A stretch of DNA of 64,000 bases from Mucilaginibacter oryzae (GTDB lineage: Bacteria > Bacteroidota > Bacteroidia > Sphingobacteriales > Sphingobacteriaceae): contig NZ_QGHA01000003.1 of the NCBI RefSeq assembly GCF_003148845.1, positions 90,928 through 154,927 on the forward strand. Reading direction: 5' to 3'. Shown here piece after piece: positions 1-10,100 of this stretch; position 1 is the stretch's first letter; each line of letters begins with the position of its first letter. The translations under genes were made by a program, and so were the position numbers. Under the pieces are notes generated by a model. That model did no database searches, was not told the DNA's origin, and saw only the letters and a program-made list of their open reading frames with translations.

Positions 1-121
1 GCTGAAGGCATAAAGCATTTTTATAAGCTGAAAGCATAAGGCTGAAGGCATAAAGCGTTTATTTGCTTTAAGCTTTCAGCCTTCAGCTTTTTGCTTTCGG
101 CTTTTTGCTTTCGGCTTTCGC
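1..121. repeat. AGCTGAAAGC-family intergenic inverted repeat
   Basis: The left arm (1-57) carries two copies of GCTGAAGGCATAAAGC and a related GCTGAAAGCATAAG. The right arm (64-121) reads GCTTTAAGCTTTCAGCCTTCAGC followed by GCTTTCGGC words, the reverse complement of the left arm. The arms could fold into one long hairpin. The same words occur at 24139-24310 and 52482-52563. The element lies directly before the ppx-like gene. Confidence 0.8.
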
Positions 122-143
122 CTTAAAAATCTATTTTAGCCGC

Positions 144-1070
144 ATGAGTAAACGCGTTGCAGTAATGGATTTGGGCACAAATACCTTCCATTTGTTGATT
201 GCCGAAGGCGAAAGCCATCATTACCACGAAATTGTACACATTACCGAGGCGGTAAAACTGGGCGAAGGTGGCATCAACAAAGGGTACATTATTCCCAGGG
301 CCTTTGCCCGCGGAGTTAGCTGCATGCAACGTTTTCATGACCTTATTGAAGCCAACAAAGCAACCAAAGTGCGGGCCATTGCCACATCGGCCTTGCGCAA
401 TGCATCAAACGGACATGATTTTATTGAAGCTGTAAAAGATAAAACCGGCATCGCCATCGAAATTATTGATGGCGAACAGGAAGCAGGTTTTATTTACCAG
501 GGTGTAAAACTGAGCGGTTGCCTTTCGGCAAAAACATCGCTGGTTATGGATATTGGCGGCGGCAGCGTGGAGTTTATTTTAGGCAATGCCGATAAGATAA
601 CCTGGAAGCAAAGCTTTGAAATTGGCGCAGCACGCCTGATGGACCTGTTTCATCGTACCGACCCGATTCCACCGGCCTCTGTCGAAGCCTTGAATTTATA
701 CCTTGAAGATAAGCTGACCGACCTGTTTACTGCCACCGCCGATACCGAAATTGATAAACTGATAGGCTCGTCGGGCGCGTTCGAAACTTTCGCTGGATTG
801 ATAGCCGCCGAAAAAGGAGAGCCTTTTAATTTAAAAAACATTCAAAGCTGTGATTTTGATGAGGAAGAGCTATTGGCGCTCACCGGAAAAATAGTCCAAT
901 CAACCCACCTGCAGCGGGCGGCAAACACGGGGATTATCCCGGTGCGGGTTGATATGATCGTAGCGGCTTCGTTAGTTACCCGCTTTATGATGCAACGGCT
1001 ACATATCCATCAGGTAAGCATGTGTACCAACTCATTAAAAGAAGGTGTTTTGGCGGGGATGTTAGCTTAA
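144..1070 (+). CDS. Ppx/GppA family phosphatase (exopolyphosphatase-like)
   Basis: Predicted cytoplasmic ASKHA-fold phosphatase of the Ppx/GppA family, which removes terminal phosphate from polyphosphate or from pppGpp. The N-terminal phosphate-1 loop reads VAVMDLGTNTFHLLI and the second glycine-rich loop reads LVMDIGGGSVEFIL near residue 147. At 308 residues it has only the catalytic core and lacks the C-terminal HD-like and accessory domains of long Ppx enzymes. ATG at 144 is chosen because the in-frame TTG at 105 lies inside the upstream repeat and would add 13 residues not typical of the family. The stop is 3 bp from the stop of the convergent gene. Whether it acts on polyP or pppGpp cannot be read from the sequence. 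Confidence 0.88.
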   Translation: MSKRVAVMDLGTNTFHLLIAEGESHHYHEIVHITEAVKLGEGGINKGYIIPRAFARGVSCMQRFHDLIEANKATKVRAIATSALRNASNGHDFIEAVKDKTGIAIEIIDGEQEAGFIYQGVKLSGCLSAKTSLVMDIGGGSVEFILGNADKITWKQSFEIGAARLMDLFHRTDPIPPASVEALNLYLEDKLTDLFTATADTEIDKLIGSSGAFETFAGLIAAEKGEPFNLKNIQSCDFDEEELLALTGKIVQSTHLQRAANTGIIPVRVDMIVAASLVTRFMMQRLHIHQVSMCTNSLKEGVLAGMLA

Positions 1071-1073
1071 AGC

Positions 1074-1394
1074 TTAATGCCCGCTGATGTTGACCATACC
1101 AATGCAGGTTGAAAAACCGATAACCAAAACCATAAGGGCGCTCAGCAACCAGGCCCAGCTCCGGTTAACTATAGCAAGTATGATCCCTGCACTAACATGT
1201 ATCCCGATAAAAAACATATCTAAAATGGCGCCATCATTCAGGTTAAACCTGCAGATAATTGTATAAGCTATCAATACCAACAGGTTGTAGCCCACTATTT
1301 TCATGTTATTGGGCTTTTTGTTATGCCCGCCAAAAGGTGTATTGCCTGGTGCCGGGCTTCCGGCGGCCTGCGGGTTTAAATTGTGTTCATCCAT
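1074..1394 (-). CDS. Small three-TM membrane protein, copy B
   Basis: Unrecognised 106-residue protein. A polar, Pro/Gly/Asn-rich N-terminus of about 30 residues is followed by three hydrophobic segments (IVGYNLLVLIAYTIICRF; DMFFIGIHVSAGIILAIV; SWAWLLSALMVLVIGFSTC). It is a paralogue of the next gene upstream: both share the pattern NxxKIxGxNLLxLIxYTxxC and WLLSAxMVLxIGFSTC. It is the last gene of the minus-strand run lgt-like, radical SAM, copy A, copy B. It probably sits in the inner membrane and may be a partner of that lipid-type operon. No function can be assigned. Confidence 0.7.
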   Translation of the reverse strand: MDEHNLNPQAAGSPAPGNTPFGGHNKKPNNMKIVGYNLLVLIAYTIICRFNLNDGAILDMFFIGIHVSAGIILAIVNRSWAWLLSALMVLVIGFSTCIGMVNISGH

Positions 1395-1411
1395 TTTATA
1401 TTATCTAAAAC

Positions 1412-1708
1412 TTATAACCTGAACTCGCCGACATATACGCAGGTGGAAAAGCCGATGGCGAGTACCATAAAAGCACTTAATAACCAAACCACATCCCTGC
1501 GCACAGCCGATAAAACCAGACATATCAACACCTGCGAAAAAACAAGAAAAGCTTCGAGCATCAGGCTGCCAACATCATTAATCAGTTTACACAACAGGGT
1601 ATAAACTATAAGCGCAAGTAAATTAAATCCCAATATTTTGATCCTGTTGTTATTTCTTCGGCTTTCTTCACCCGGCTGTGTTTGGTCTGTATTTATATCA
1701 CCGCTCAT
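1412..1708 (-). CDS. Small three-TM membrane protein, copy A
   Basis: Unrecognised 98-residue membrane protein, paralogous to the neighbour at 1074-1394. It has a hydrophilic N-terminus rich in D, Q, E and N, then three predicted transmembrane segments; the closing motif WLLSAFMVLAIGFSTC is shared almost exactly with copy B. Its ATG overlaps the end of the radical SAM gene by 4 bp, which implies translational coupling and co-transcription. The tandem pair looks like a local duplication. Role unknown; possibly a small membrane subunit for the radical SAM and Lgt-like proteins. Confidence 0.72.
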   Translation of the reverse strand: MSGDINTDQTQPGEESRRNNNRIKILGFNLLALIVYTLLCKLINDVGSLMLEAFLVFSQVLICLVLSAVRRDVVWLLSAFMVLAIGFSTCVYVGEFRL

Positions 1709-3102
1709 ATCGCCATCTCCTCCCGCAGCTGTTCGAGGTATTGGCGCTTATCATCCCGGTAAAAAAGGTTCATCGTTTCAAAGGGGATGATCTGCAGATC
1801 TTTATTGACAATATGTACGCACGATTTTTTGATGGCCCGCACATCAAAGTTATGCGCATCAATAAACTGCATAATAATCACCCTAAACAGGTTATCATAC
1901 CCCAGGTTTGGCGCATCAATCTCGGGCAGGCAACATAGCAGCGAATGCAGATGTTCTTTAGCCTTATCAACCGAGTTGCCCGTGCTGAACATGTTAAGCA
2001 GGTGCCCTTTCAGCCGCTCATCGTTTTCATACACAATGGTATTTTTCGAGTTGTCCAGCAAATCGTCGGGGTTAATCATCCGGGTTAGCGGAATCACCTC
2101 ACCCCCTATTTTAAGCGCGTAACCCATTACCAGCGCGTCGGGATTGCAGGGTACCGGAATCAGGTCGTTTTTGTTGAATACTTTGGTCTGGTCCAGTATG
2201 GCGTTACGCACTTCGGTCATGGTATACCTGTCGGTCTGGCTGTTAAAATGATCCAGCCGACCGGCCTCCTGGGTGGGTTGAAAAGTTACGCCGCGCACAC
2301 AGGGCTGTTGCAGGGCATACTCAATAATTTTACCTATCTCATCGGTATTTAACCCTTTTTGCAAGGTTACCACCAATGTAGTAGACAGGTTATATTTATT
2401 CAAATGTTCGATGGCTTTTAACCTCACCTCGCGCAAATCCTCGCCCCTTAACTGCTCAAGCGCTTCTTTTTTAAAGGAGTCGAATTGCAGGTAGATCTCA
2501 AAATCGGGCATGTAAGTGGCCAGGCGTTTAACAAAGGCCTCGTCCTTAGCAATACGGATGCCGTTGGTATTCAGCATCAGGTGTTTAATGGGCTTTGTTT
2601 TGGCGATATCCAGGATCTCAAAAAACTGCGGGTGTACGGTAGGCTCTCCCCCGCTAATCTGTACAACATCAGGCTGGCCTTCGTTAGCTACCACTACATC
2701 CAGCATCTGTTCTATTTCGGCCAAAGAACGGTGTCGGCCATAAGTAGGCGATGACATGGCGTAACACGTAGGGCAACTCAGGTTACAGCGGTCGGTTACC
2801 TCCACAACGGTTAAGCACGAGTGCTGTTCATGATCCTGGCATAGACCGCAATCGTAAGGGCAGCCGTAATGTGTTTTGGCGTTGAATTTCAAAGGCATTT
2901 CGCTGCGCTTGGCATAATTGCGGCAGTTTTTATAGTATTCAACATCGGTGGCTATCAGCACTTTTTCAAAGCCATGCCGGCGGCAGTTTTTAAGCATGTA
3001 AACCTTGTCATCTTCAAAAACAATTTTAGCGTCCACACGGCGCAGGCAGGTTGAGCAAATGCTCAGGGTAAAATCATAATATATATACGGGCGTTCAGGC
3101 AT
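1705..3102 (-). CDS. Cysteine-rich radical SAM protein, tetraether synthase-like
   Basis: A 465-residue radical SAM enzyme. The SAM cluster motif is C106-xxx-C110-xx-C113 (RCNLSCPTC), followed by the glycine-rich QISGGEPT. An extra N-terminal region has C16-xx-C19, C40, C60, C81-xxx-C85-xx-C88 and C96, which could hold a rubredoxin-like iron and at least one auxiliary Fe-S cluster. Further cysteines (PC, CC, SC) lie in the C-terminal half. This N-terminal layout (CxxCLRxxDAxIV, then a CxxHG motif) resembles the archaeal tetraether synthase / MJ0619 group and bacterial relatives, which join lipid tails. It overlaps the Lgt-like gene upstream by 8 bp and a small membrane protein downstream by 4 bp. 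A lipid substrate is inferred from this context, not shown. Confidence 0.82.
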   Translation of the reverse strand: MPERPYIYYDFTLSICSTCLRRVDAKIVFEDDKVYMLKNCRRHGFEKVLIATDVEYYKNCRNYAKRSEMPLKFNAKTHYGCPYDCGLCQDHEQHSCLTVVEVTDRCNLSCPTCYAMSSPTYGRHRSLAEIEQMLDVVVANEGQPDVVQISGGEPTVHPQFFEILDIAKTKPIKHLMLNTNGIRIAKDEAFVKRLATYMPDFEIYLQFDSFKKEALEQLRGEDLREVRLKAIEHLNKYNLSTTLVVTLQKGLNTDEIGKIIEYALQQPCVRGVTFQPTQEAGRLDHFNSQTDRYTMTEVRNAILDQTKVFNKNDLIPVPCNPDALVMGYALKIGGEVIPLTRMINPDDLLDNSKNTIVYENDERLKGHLLNMFSTGNSVDKAKEHLHSLLCCLPEIDAPNLGYDNLFRVIIMQFIDAHNFDVRAIKKSCVHIVNKDLQIIPFETMNLFYRDDKRQYLEQLREEMAI

Positions 3103-3847
3103 GATCTGTAAACAGGGTTTTAGGGTATAAAAATACTTTATAATAATACAAAATACCGCCGATACAAACCAACTGAATCACCGATAAACCGAAACTAAAA
3201 AAATAATCGGGCTTGATAAATTCAACCAAAAGCCTGAATACAAGGTAACTTACCATAAAAACTTTAAACCTCGCCCCATCGGCAAAATGATTTTTTTTTT
3301 CGATGAGTTTCAGCACGAGCCACAGCATCAGCCAAAATAAAATCTCGTACAAATTGGTGGGGTGCCTGTGGATGCCGTCGCCAAAATCGATAGCCCAGGG
3401 TAAATCGGAAGATATTCCAAAGGTGCCATCCTCCAACCCGGCCAAAAAACAACCGGTGCGACCGATGGCCATAGCCAAAATGAGCGGGTAAACCATCATA
3501 TCGCCCGATGAAACGGTTACGCCCAACTGCTTTTTGGTAAGTTCAACACCAATTAAACCACCCAGCATACCGCCAACTATGGTTTTATTCCCCATGAAAT
3601 AAAACAGGCTGAAATGCGAAAACAATTGCTGCGGGTTTTCAAAAACTCCTACCAGGTGTGAGCCAAAAAAAGCGCCTGCCGCCGCGCCGATAAAAATAAT
3701 GAGCCGGTGCTCGGCGGTGATCAGGTCGTGCGTATGGCGGCGCAACCAGGCATAGTATCGGTAACCCAAAAAGTACGCGAGCGTTTCGCAAACAAAGTGT
3801 ACCGGTATTGCCGACCGGCCTAAAGGAATATTTACAGGAAAATGCAA
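3095..3847 (-). CDS. Lgt-like integral membrane protein
   Basis: A 250-residue polytopic membrane protein resembling prolipoprotein diacylglyceryl transferase (Lgt), which moves diacylglyceryl from phosphatidylglycerol to lipobox cysteines. The family-like block is AIGRTGCFLAGLEDGTFG near residues 125-142, and RHPTNLYE replaces the usual RHPSQLYE. The conserved Asn residues of the canonical block (GRxGNFxNxE) are Cys and Ala here, so this is probably a diverged paralogue, not the housekeeping Lgt. The only in-frame start upstream of the first helix is TTG at 3847, because an in-frame stop lies just before it. It is the first gene of an operon with a radical SAM enzyme, which points to lipid chemistry. 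Confidence 0.72.
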   Translation of the reverse strand: MHFPVNIPLGRSAIPVHFVCETLAYFLGYRYYAWLRRHTHDLITAEHRLIIFIGAAAGAFFGSHLVGVFENPQQLFSHFSLFYFMGNKTIVGGMLGGLIGVELTKKQLGVTVSSGDMMVYPLILAMAIGRTGCFLAGLEDGTFGISSDLPWAIDFGDGIHRHPTNLYEILFWLMLWLVLKLIEKKNHFADGARFKVFMVSYLVFRLLVEFIKPDYFFSFGLSVIQLVCIGGILYYYKVFLYPKTLFTDHA

Positions 3848-3946
3848 GTCTGGCTTTTATAAAGCACTAAAATAGGCTTTTTATTTTATGCCATAGGCGA
3901 TGAACAAAAGAATGACCAACAAAGGCGCCGCCTACAAGCTTCCATT

Positions 3947-4576
3947 TTACTCCTTTTTAATCGGCAAGCCTTTAACCACACCGCCCAAAACGTGCGCCGT
4001 AGTATCGGCTGCACGGATAATCTGGAAATTTTTTACCTGACTGGAATCTACGAAGGAATAGCTTACTTTCCCGACTATAGCATCATCATATGGCAAACTT
4101 GGGTATCTCACAGCTTTAACGGCGCTGTTATTATTTGCGGATGACTTGCCTCCGGCTTTTTTGTTGACTACAGTTTTTCTATTCAACGCGCGTACCTGTA
4201 ATTTCCCTATATACTTTGTTTTTTGTTTTGTATATAATGAATCAACGGGCCTCAACCAGGCGGTAGTTACTTTTGCATTGGTAATAGGTGCCACACCTAT
4301 TACTGAAGCAGCGATCCATATAGCCTTTCTAAAATATCGTGATGTATTTTTATCGGAGGCGGAACTATGCGTGGCGGTTAATTGTTGCCTTTTAAACCTG
4401 CCGCAAACATTTTCATTAGCTGATAAATGGGTAATGATCTCTTGATTACTCATCGCACTGAAATCAACTACCGTTTTGCAGCAATGGTCACAATAGCGGC
4501 CATCGGTTACCACAGTCATCAGTTGCCATTCCTGGTGGCATGGTTCTGGGATTGTTATACTCTGGATTGGATGCAT
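3947..4576 (-). CDS. Hypothetical membrane-anchored protein with Cys-rich N-terminus
   Basis: Unrecognised 209-residue protein. The first 65 residues hold the pattern PCHQEWxxM, then YCDHCCKTVVDFSAMSNQEI and NVCGRF, a cysteine-bearing N-terminal module I recognise from many Bacteroidota proteins that carry carboxypeptidase-like regulatory domains. One hydrophobic segment (AIWIAASVIGVAPITNA) lies around residues 86-102 and suggests a single membrane anchor. The C-terminal half is basic and then polar, with no recognised domain. It is flanked by short spacers; the M1 peptidase gene diverges from it. Confidence 0.6.
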   Translation of the reverse strand: MHPIQSITIPEPCHQEWQLMTVVTDGRYCDHCCKTVVDFSAMSNQEIITHLSANENVCGRFKRQQLTATHSSASDKNTSRYFRKAIWIAASVIGVAPITNAKVTTAWLRPVDSLYTKQKTKYIGKLQVRALNRKTVVNKKAGGKSSANNNSAVKAVRYPSLPYDDAIVGKVSYSFVDSSQVKNFQIIRAADTTAHVLGGVVKGLPIKKE

Positions 4577-4696
4577 TTATTGTCTATTTAGTTATATGAT
4601 GCAGTGAGGCTTACTATTCCATAAACTCTTTTAAAACTTTTTTGGTAAACCGATTTTCCGGGCATCCTTTGTATATTGCCTGCCTAATTACACAGC

Positions 4697-6682
4697 ATGA
4701 AATTAAAATATATCGGCATTGGCATACTGTCGGTTTTAGCTATCAGCGCGGCTGCGCAAAAACAAAAACTCAACCCAAACGATACCACATCAAATTATAA
4801 CCCGGCAGCGGCATTTTCGCCGATGTTTTATACCGAAAAGGGCAATGATTACCACTCGGCCAACGGTGCACCCGGACCAAAATACTGGCAAAACCGCGCC
4901 GACTATACCCTGAATGTTAAACTTGATACCGTAAGTAAAACCATTGGCGGCACGGTGGTTATCAATTACACCAATAACAGCCCGGACGCCCTCCCGTTTT
5001 TATGGCTGCAACTGGACCAGAACACCTATAAAAAAGACGCCCGTTCAAACTTTTTTACCGATCGTACACCTGCATTTGATCAGCATACCAATGGCTACCA
5101 GATTGAGTCGGTATTGGTAGATGATGGCGGCGTTGCTAAAGCCGTGCCCTTTATAATTACCGACGCCCGCATGCAGGTACGTTTGGAGCATCCGCTGCAA
5201 AAAGGGGCCATTAAACTGCGTATTAAATATCACTACACCATCCCTGGCAACTTTGGCAACCGTACCGATTATTGTGATACCAAAAACGGCAAGATCTACG
5301 AGATAGCTCAATGGTTTCCGCGGATGTGCGTTTATGACGACAGCCACGGTTGGGACACCCTACCGTTTTTAGGCAGCGGCGAGTTTTACCTGGATTATGG
5401 CGATATCGATTATTCGGTTACCGTGCCCTGGGATATGATCGTTGCCGGATCAGGCGAGTTGCTAAACCCTAAGGATGTACTGACCGCCAAACAAATTGCC
5501 CGCCTGGAACAGGCCCGCAACAGCGATAAAACCATTATGATCCGCGATTTGGCAGAGATAAACGACCCGGCCAGCCGCCCGGTTAATAAAGGTACTCTTA
5601 CCTGGCATTTTAAAATGCTCAATACCCGCGATGTGGCCTTCGGCGCATCGAAGGCCTATATCTGGGACGCGGCGCGGGTTAACCTGCCCGGCGGAAAGAA
5701 ATCCCTGGCCATGAGCGTTTACCCTGCCGAAAGCTATGGTAACGATGCCTGGGGCAGGGCGACTGAATACCTGAAAAAATCGATAGAGTATTTTTCGGAA
5801 AAATGGTTTGTGTACCCCTACCCGGTTGCAATAAACGAGGCCGGCATAGCAGGCGGTATGGAGTACCCCGGTATTGTTTTTGATGGTATTACCGATAAAG
5901 GCAGCGTACTATATTGGGTAACCGCGCACGAAATTGGCCATAACTGGTTCCCGATGATCGTAGGATCGAACGAGCGCCGTTACGGCTGGATGGATGAAGG
6001 CCTGAACACCTTTATTGATATTTATGCTTCTGACGCGTTTAACAAAGGCGAATATGCCCCTAAGCGTGATAGCGAATATGCCCCGGACGGCGGCAACCCT
6101 GCCGACGAAATAATCCCCGCCATGCTTGATCCGCAAAGCCCGAGCATCATGACCGCGCCAGATGCCATTCCCGAAAAATACCGGCACCCGCTTACCTATT
6201 ATAAACCGGCCTTTGGTTTGGTTTTGCTTCGCGAGCAGGTATTGGGAAAAGACAGGTTTGACTATGCTTTTAAAAATTACATTAAGCAATGGGCCTACAA
6301 GCACCCGCAGCCCGATGATTTTTTCAGGTCGATGGAAAACGGGGCTGGCGAAGACTTGTCGTGGTTTTGGAAAGGCTGGTTTTATAACAACTGGCTGCTG
6401 GATATCGCTTTGATTGATGCCCGATATGCCGGTAAAGACGCTTCAAAAGGTATCACCATCAAAGTAGTGAACAAAGAGCAATTGCCAATGCCGTTTACCG
6501 TTGAGGTGAAATTTAAAGATGGCAGCAAAAAACGTTTTTATATGCCGGTAGAAACCTGGCTGCAATACAAACAGATTACGTATACCCTGCCCACCACCCG
6601 GGAAGCCGAATCAGTAACCATAGACCCTGATGCGGCCCTACCCGATTTAAACAGGAACAATAACACCCAAAAAATAAAATAA
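4697..6682 (+). CDS. M1 family metallopeptidase, secreted
   Basis: A 661-residue zinc aminopeptidase-type protein. Residues 1-20 form a signal peptide ([12 protein letters not shown]), so it is exported to the periplasm or cell surface. The zinc site is H411-E412-xx-H415 with the third ligand E434 exactly 19 residues on (GWMDEG). The exopeptidase loop that is GAMEN in classical members is GGMEY at 386-390. An N-terminal beta-sandwich precedes the catalytic domain. It begins a plus-strand unit on its own and is followed by a hairpin at 6691. It probably trims peptides; the substrate is unknown. Confidence 0.9.
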   Translation: MKLKYIGIGILSVLAISAAAQKQKLNPNDTTSNYNPAAAFSPMFYTEKGNDYHSANGAPGPKYWQNRADYTLNVKLDTVSKTIGGTVVINYTNNSPDALPFLWLQLDQNTYKKDARSNFFTDRTPAFDQHTNGYQIESVLVDDGGVAKAVPFIITDARMQVRLEHPLQKGAIKLRIKYHYTIPGNFGNRTDYCDTKNGKIYEIAQWFPRMCVYDDSHGWDTLPFLGSGEFYLDYGDIDYSVTVPWDMIVAGSGELLNPKDVLTAKQIARLEQARNSDKTIMIRDLAEINDPASRPVNKGTLTWHFKMLNTRDVAFGASKAYIWDAARVNLPGGKKSLAMSVYPAESYGNDAWGRATEYLKKSIEYFSEKWFVYPYPVAINEAGIAGGMEYPGIVFDGITDKGSVLYWVTAHEIGHNWFPMIVGSNERRYGWMDEGLNTFIDIYASDAFNKGEYAPKRDSEYAPDGGNPADEIIPAMLDPQSPSIMTAPDAIPEKYRHPLTYYKPAFGLVLLREQVLGKDRFDYAFKNYIKQWAYKHPQPDDFFRSMENGAGEDLSWFWKGWFYNNWLLDIALIDARYAGKDASKGITIKVVNKEQLPMPFTVEVKFKDGSKKRFYMPVETWLQYKQITYTLPTTREAESVTIDPDAALPDLNRNNNTQKIK

Positions 6683-6690
6683 ACACCAAA

Positions 6691-6735
6691 CCCATAAGCG
6701 TCGGCATTCTGCTAAAAGCGCTTATGGGCTTTTCC
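6691..6735 (+). terminator. Hairpin after the M1 peptidase
   Basis: CCCATAAGCG (6691-6700) pairs with CGCTTATGGG (6719-6728) over an 18-nt loop and is followed by CTTTTCC. It is a plausible intrinsic terminator 8 bp after the peptidase stop codon. I see nothing gene-like in the rest of the 392-bp spacer up to 7074. Confidence 0.6.
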
Positions 6736-7104
6736 TCATTAACATCCTGCCTGGTATTACAGATGCGCTGTTATCAACGCGCCCATCAGTAACCGGCCAG
6801 GTGCTGCCCACCAGGTACTCCGGTTTAGCCGACCATTTCAAAAGTGCTCATTGCGAGGTAATTTACCTCTTGCCAATCAAAGCCATCTAAACCCATTAGA
6901 CAAAAACGGGTAAAAAATTCCTCAAATCGGGTAATTTAAACTTGGAATTTAATACCCACTACATTTCCATTTTTGCAATAAAAGCGCACGTGCGGTGCCC
7001 TGTTTTTAACGCAAGTGCGTTCCGGATTTAATACTCACACCTTACAGGCATATATATTGGAATTAGCATAATTATTGCAATTGCGATCGTTAAAACCTAT
7101 CATT

Positions 7105-10100
7105 TTGAAAACACAATTACTCCGGTTTATAGCTTGCGGCATGCTGCTTTGTTTGGTTAGTGCGGTTTCCGCACAGGAAACAAGCGACAATGCAACATAT
7201 TACTATAACAACTTTGAAACCGCTACTGCCGGCAACACGGCATCGTTAGGCGCATCAAGTATGGGTAATGCCTTCCGCACAAGTTCATCTGTTACCATTG
7301 ATGCCTCAACTACATCCCCCCTTAACGGATCGGTAAGTTTACAATCGCTTGTTCCGGCAACAAACGCCATCAGTGCTATCAGATGGGATTTTGTGGGTAA
7401 TGGCACATCAGGTGTCGACATGACCCAAAACGATTTTGAGTGGAACTTCATCTATAAAAATAACAGCACTAATGGTCCGGACGACCCGGATGTGATGACC
7501 GTTGGCAACAACACCTGGCGTTACTGGCTGATGGCCAACAGCTATACCACCAACAACATGCAGGGCTTTTATATAACTCATACCGGCACTTCGCTCAGTT
7601 TAAGATACAGGAATAGTACCAACTCGGGCAGCGGCCATTATAATGAGTTGTTAAATACCTCGATGGCTAATGATCAAAATACTTACATGATCAAAGTGCA
7701 GAGATTAAAAGATGGAACCTGGACAATATTTAAAGACGTTTTTGTACCGGGCATGACAACGGCAAAAACACTGGTTGCATCAAGCACAAACAATACCGGC
7801 AATGGTTACAGCACTTATTACTACTCGTACCTTGAATCAACCTGTACTACCGCCGCCCGTTTCCAGTGGGATAACTTTGATATGTACACCCGTGTTTTAC
7901 AATTCAGCGCAACCGGGGTTAACGGCACAGCTAATAACGTTACACAGCCCGCTTACTACCCGAATGAAAACGTTATATTTTATGGTATGAAGATTACCGC
8001 AAGGGGTAACTTTTTAGTTAACCAATTTGCGTTGAATACATCCGGTGCGGGGTTTGAAGGATATTTTAATCGCACTGGTGGCCTGTACCGTTCTGTTGAT
8101 TCTTATTACTCAACCTCTGCCGACTCATATATAGGCTCAATGGACCTTACCGGAAACGCTATACAGAATTACGGCATAAGTGACCTGTTAGCAACATCGG
8201 GCAATACCGATGGAACTTACTCGATTCCAGGATATTACTTCTTTACCGGCACTATAAAATCACAACTCAATTTCGGGAACACTCCGTATGGCACAATAAC
8301 CGTTACTAACATTAATACTTTTACAGGCGGCACGAAAAACAGCTCGGCAATACCGTTCACCGGCCCGTCATCAAACGGCAATGTGATCACCTTTACCAAC
8401 ACCCCGCCGCCTTCGCCGCCAAGTGTTGCACCGGTTACGCTTTGCGGCGCGGGTTCAGCTACTTTAACGGCAACGGGCACTTCAGGATCAGGCACTTATA
8501 ACTGGTATATCGATAACACAACCACAACACCGCTTTATACCAGCACCACAAACACTTATACCCCGTTTATTGGCGGCACTACTACTTTATATGTTTCGTT
8601 TACATCGGGCGGCTCCGCAAGCTCACGCACCGCGGTAACAATTACTGTAAACCCTAAAGCATCGTCATCGATTAACAGCCCTATGCTGAGTTACCCGTTT
8701 GAAAACGGCAGTTTAACTGATTGGTCGGGCCTTGGCAATAACGGTACCCTGCAAGGCAGCACGCTCCCAACCACCGTTGCCGACAGGAACGGCCTGGCCA
8801 ACGGGGCGTACAGCTTTAGCGGCAGCAACGCCAGCCCTCAATATATTTCAACCACAACACAGTATTCGCCGTTAATATTTAGCTACAGTATATGGTTTAA
8901 AACAACCACTGCCGGAGGTAAACTGATAGGCATTGGCGGCAACCAAACCGGCAGCAACGCCACCCAGGACCGTAACTTGTATATGAACGACTCGGGCCAG
9001 CTTTATTACGGGGTTTACAGCAGCAGCGCGGTAACTATTAACACCCCGGCAGGCACGGCCTACAACGACGGGCTATGGCACCACGTGGTTGTTACCGACG
9101 GACCAACCAATGGGATGCGGCTTTACGTAGATGGAACCTTACAGGCATCAACAGCAACGTATACCACACCGCAGCAAATCAGCGAATACTGGCGGATAGG
9201 CGGCGATAGCCTGCAGGGCTGGCCTGGCCGCCCCTCAAACGATTATTTTGTTGGTGTTCTGGACGATATCGCTATTTACAATCATGAACTTTCGGCTTCG
9301 GAGATCGCCTCGAACGATATGAACCTGTATAAGTTCTCCTCATCCTATTGCGCCAATAATCCTATAACTATTAACGCGCAAAGCTGGCCCGGCAGCCCTG
9401 CTTACAGCTGGGTTGACAACGCCAATACCAGCCTTACAGGTACAGGCAGCCAGGTTACTTTTAGCAAAGCCACTACAACTAACTACACGTTAACCACTAC
9501 CACCAATGGCTGTACCCAAAGCACCGCTATTGTAACGCCAGCCATACCAACCTATACCTGGACGGGCGCTGCCGGTACAACTGATTTAACCAATGCCAAT
9601 AACTGGACAAATACATCAACCGGCATAACGGGTGTTGCGCCGGCTTTAAACGGCACAGAGTATATTGTTATACCAACCAATAGCTCAAATATTTACCCTG
9701 TTTTAACAGCAGCTAAAAGCGTATACACACTAAATATAGCAAATGGCGCCAAATTGAACCTTGGCGGGTTTACCCTGAGTGTGGGTTGTAATATATTTAA
9801 CAGCGGCACCCTAACCAAAGGCACCACAAATTATAATAATTCGGCAATAACCTGGAATGGGGTATCGCCGGTAACCGCGCAGTCATTTACGGGCAACAGC
9901 ACCGCGGCTTCAACAGATGTAGGCAACATGACGGTAAATAACACCGCGACTAATGGAGTGGTAACACTTGCATCGGGCAAGCTTGACCTGTATAACGTGC
10001 TTACGTTAACCAGCGGAAGCCTCGCGGTAAGTTCGCCTGCTACTTTTACATTAAAAAGCAATTCGACACAAACAGCTACGGTAACAGCAATCCCTTCGGG

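Noticed and set aside
105..143. Upstream TTG start for the Ppx/GppA gene
   Set aside because: It lies inside the repeat and adds 13 residues unlike the family; ATG at 144 begins at the conserved fold.
6683..7074. A stretch of roughly 60-70 open codons after the M1 peptidase (reads NILPGITDALLSTRPSV)
   Set aside because: It has no start codon, spans a terminator hairpin and matches no family I know.
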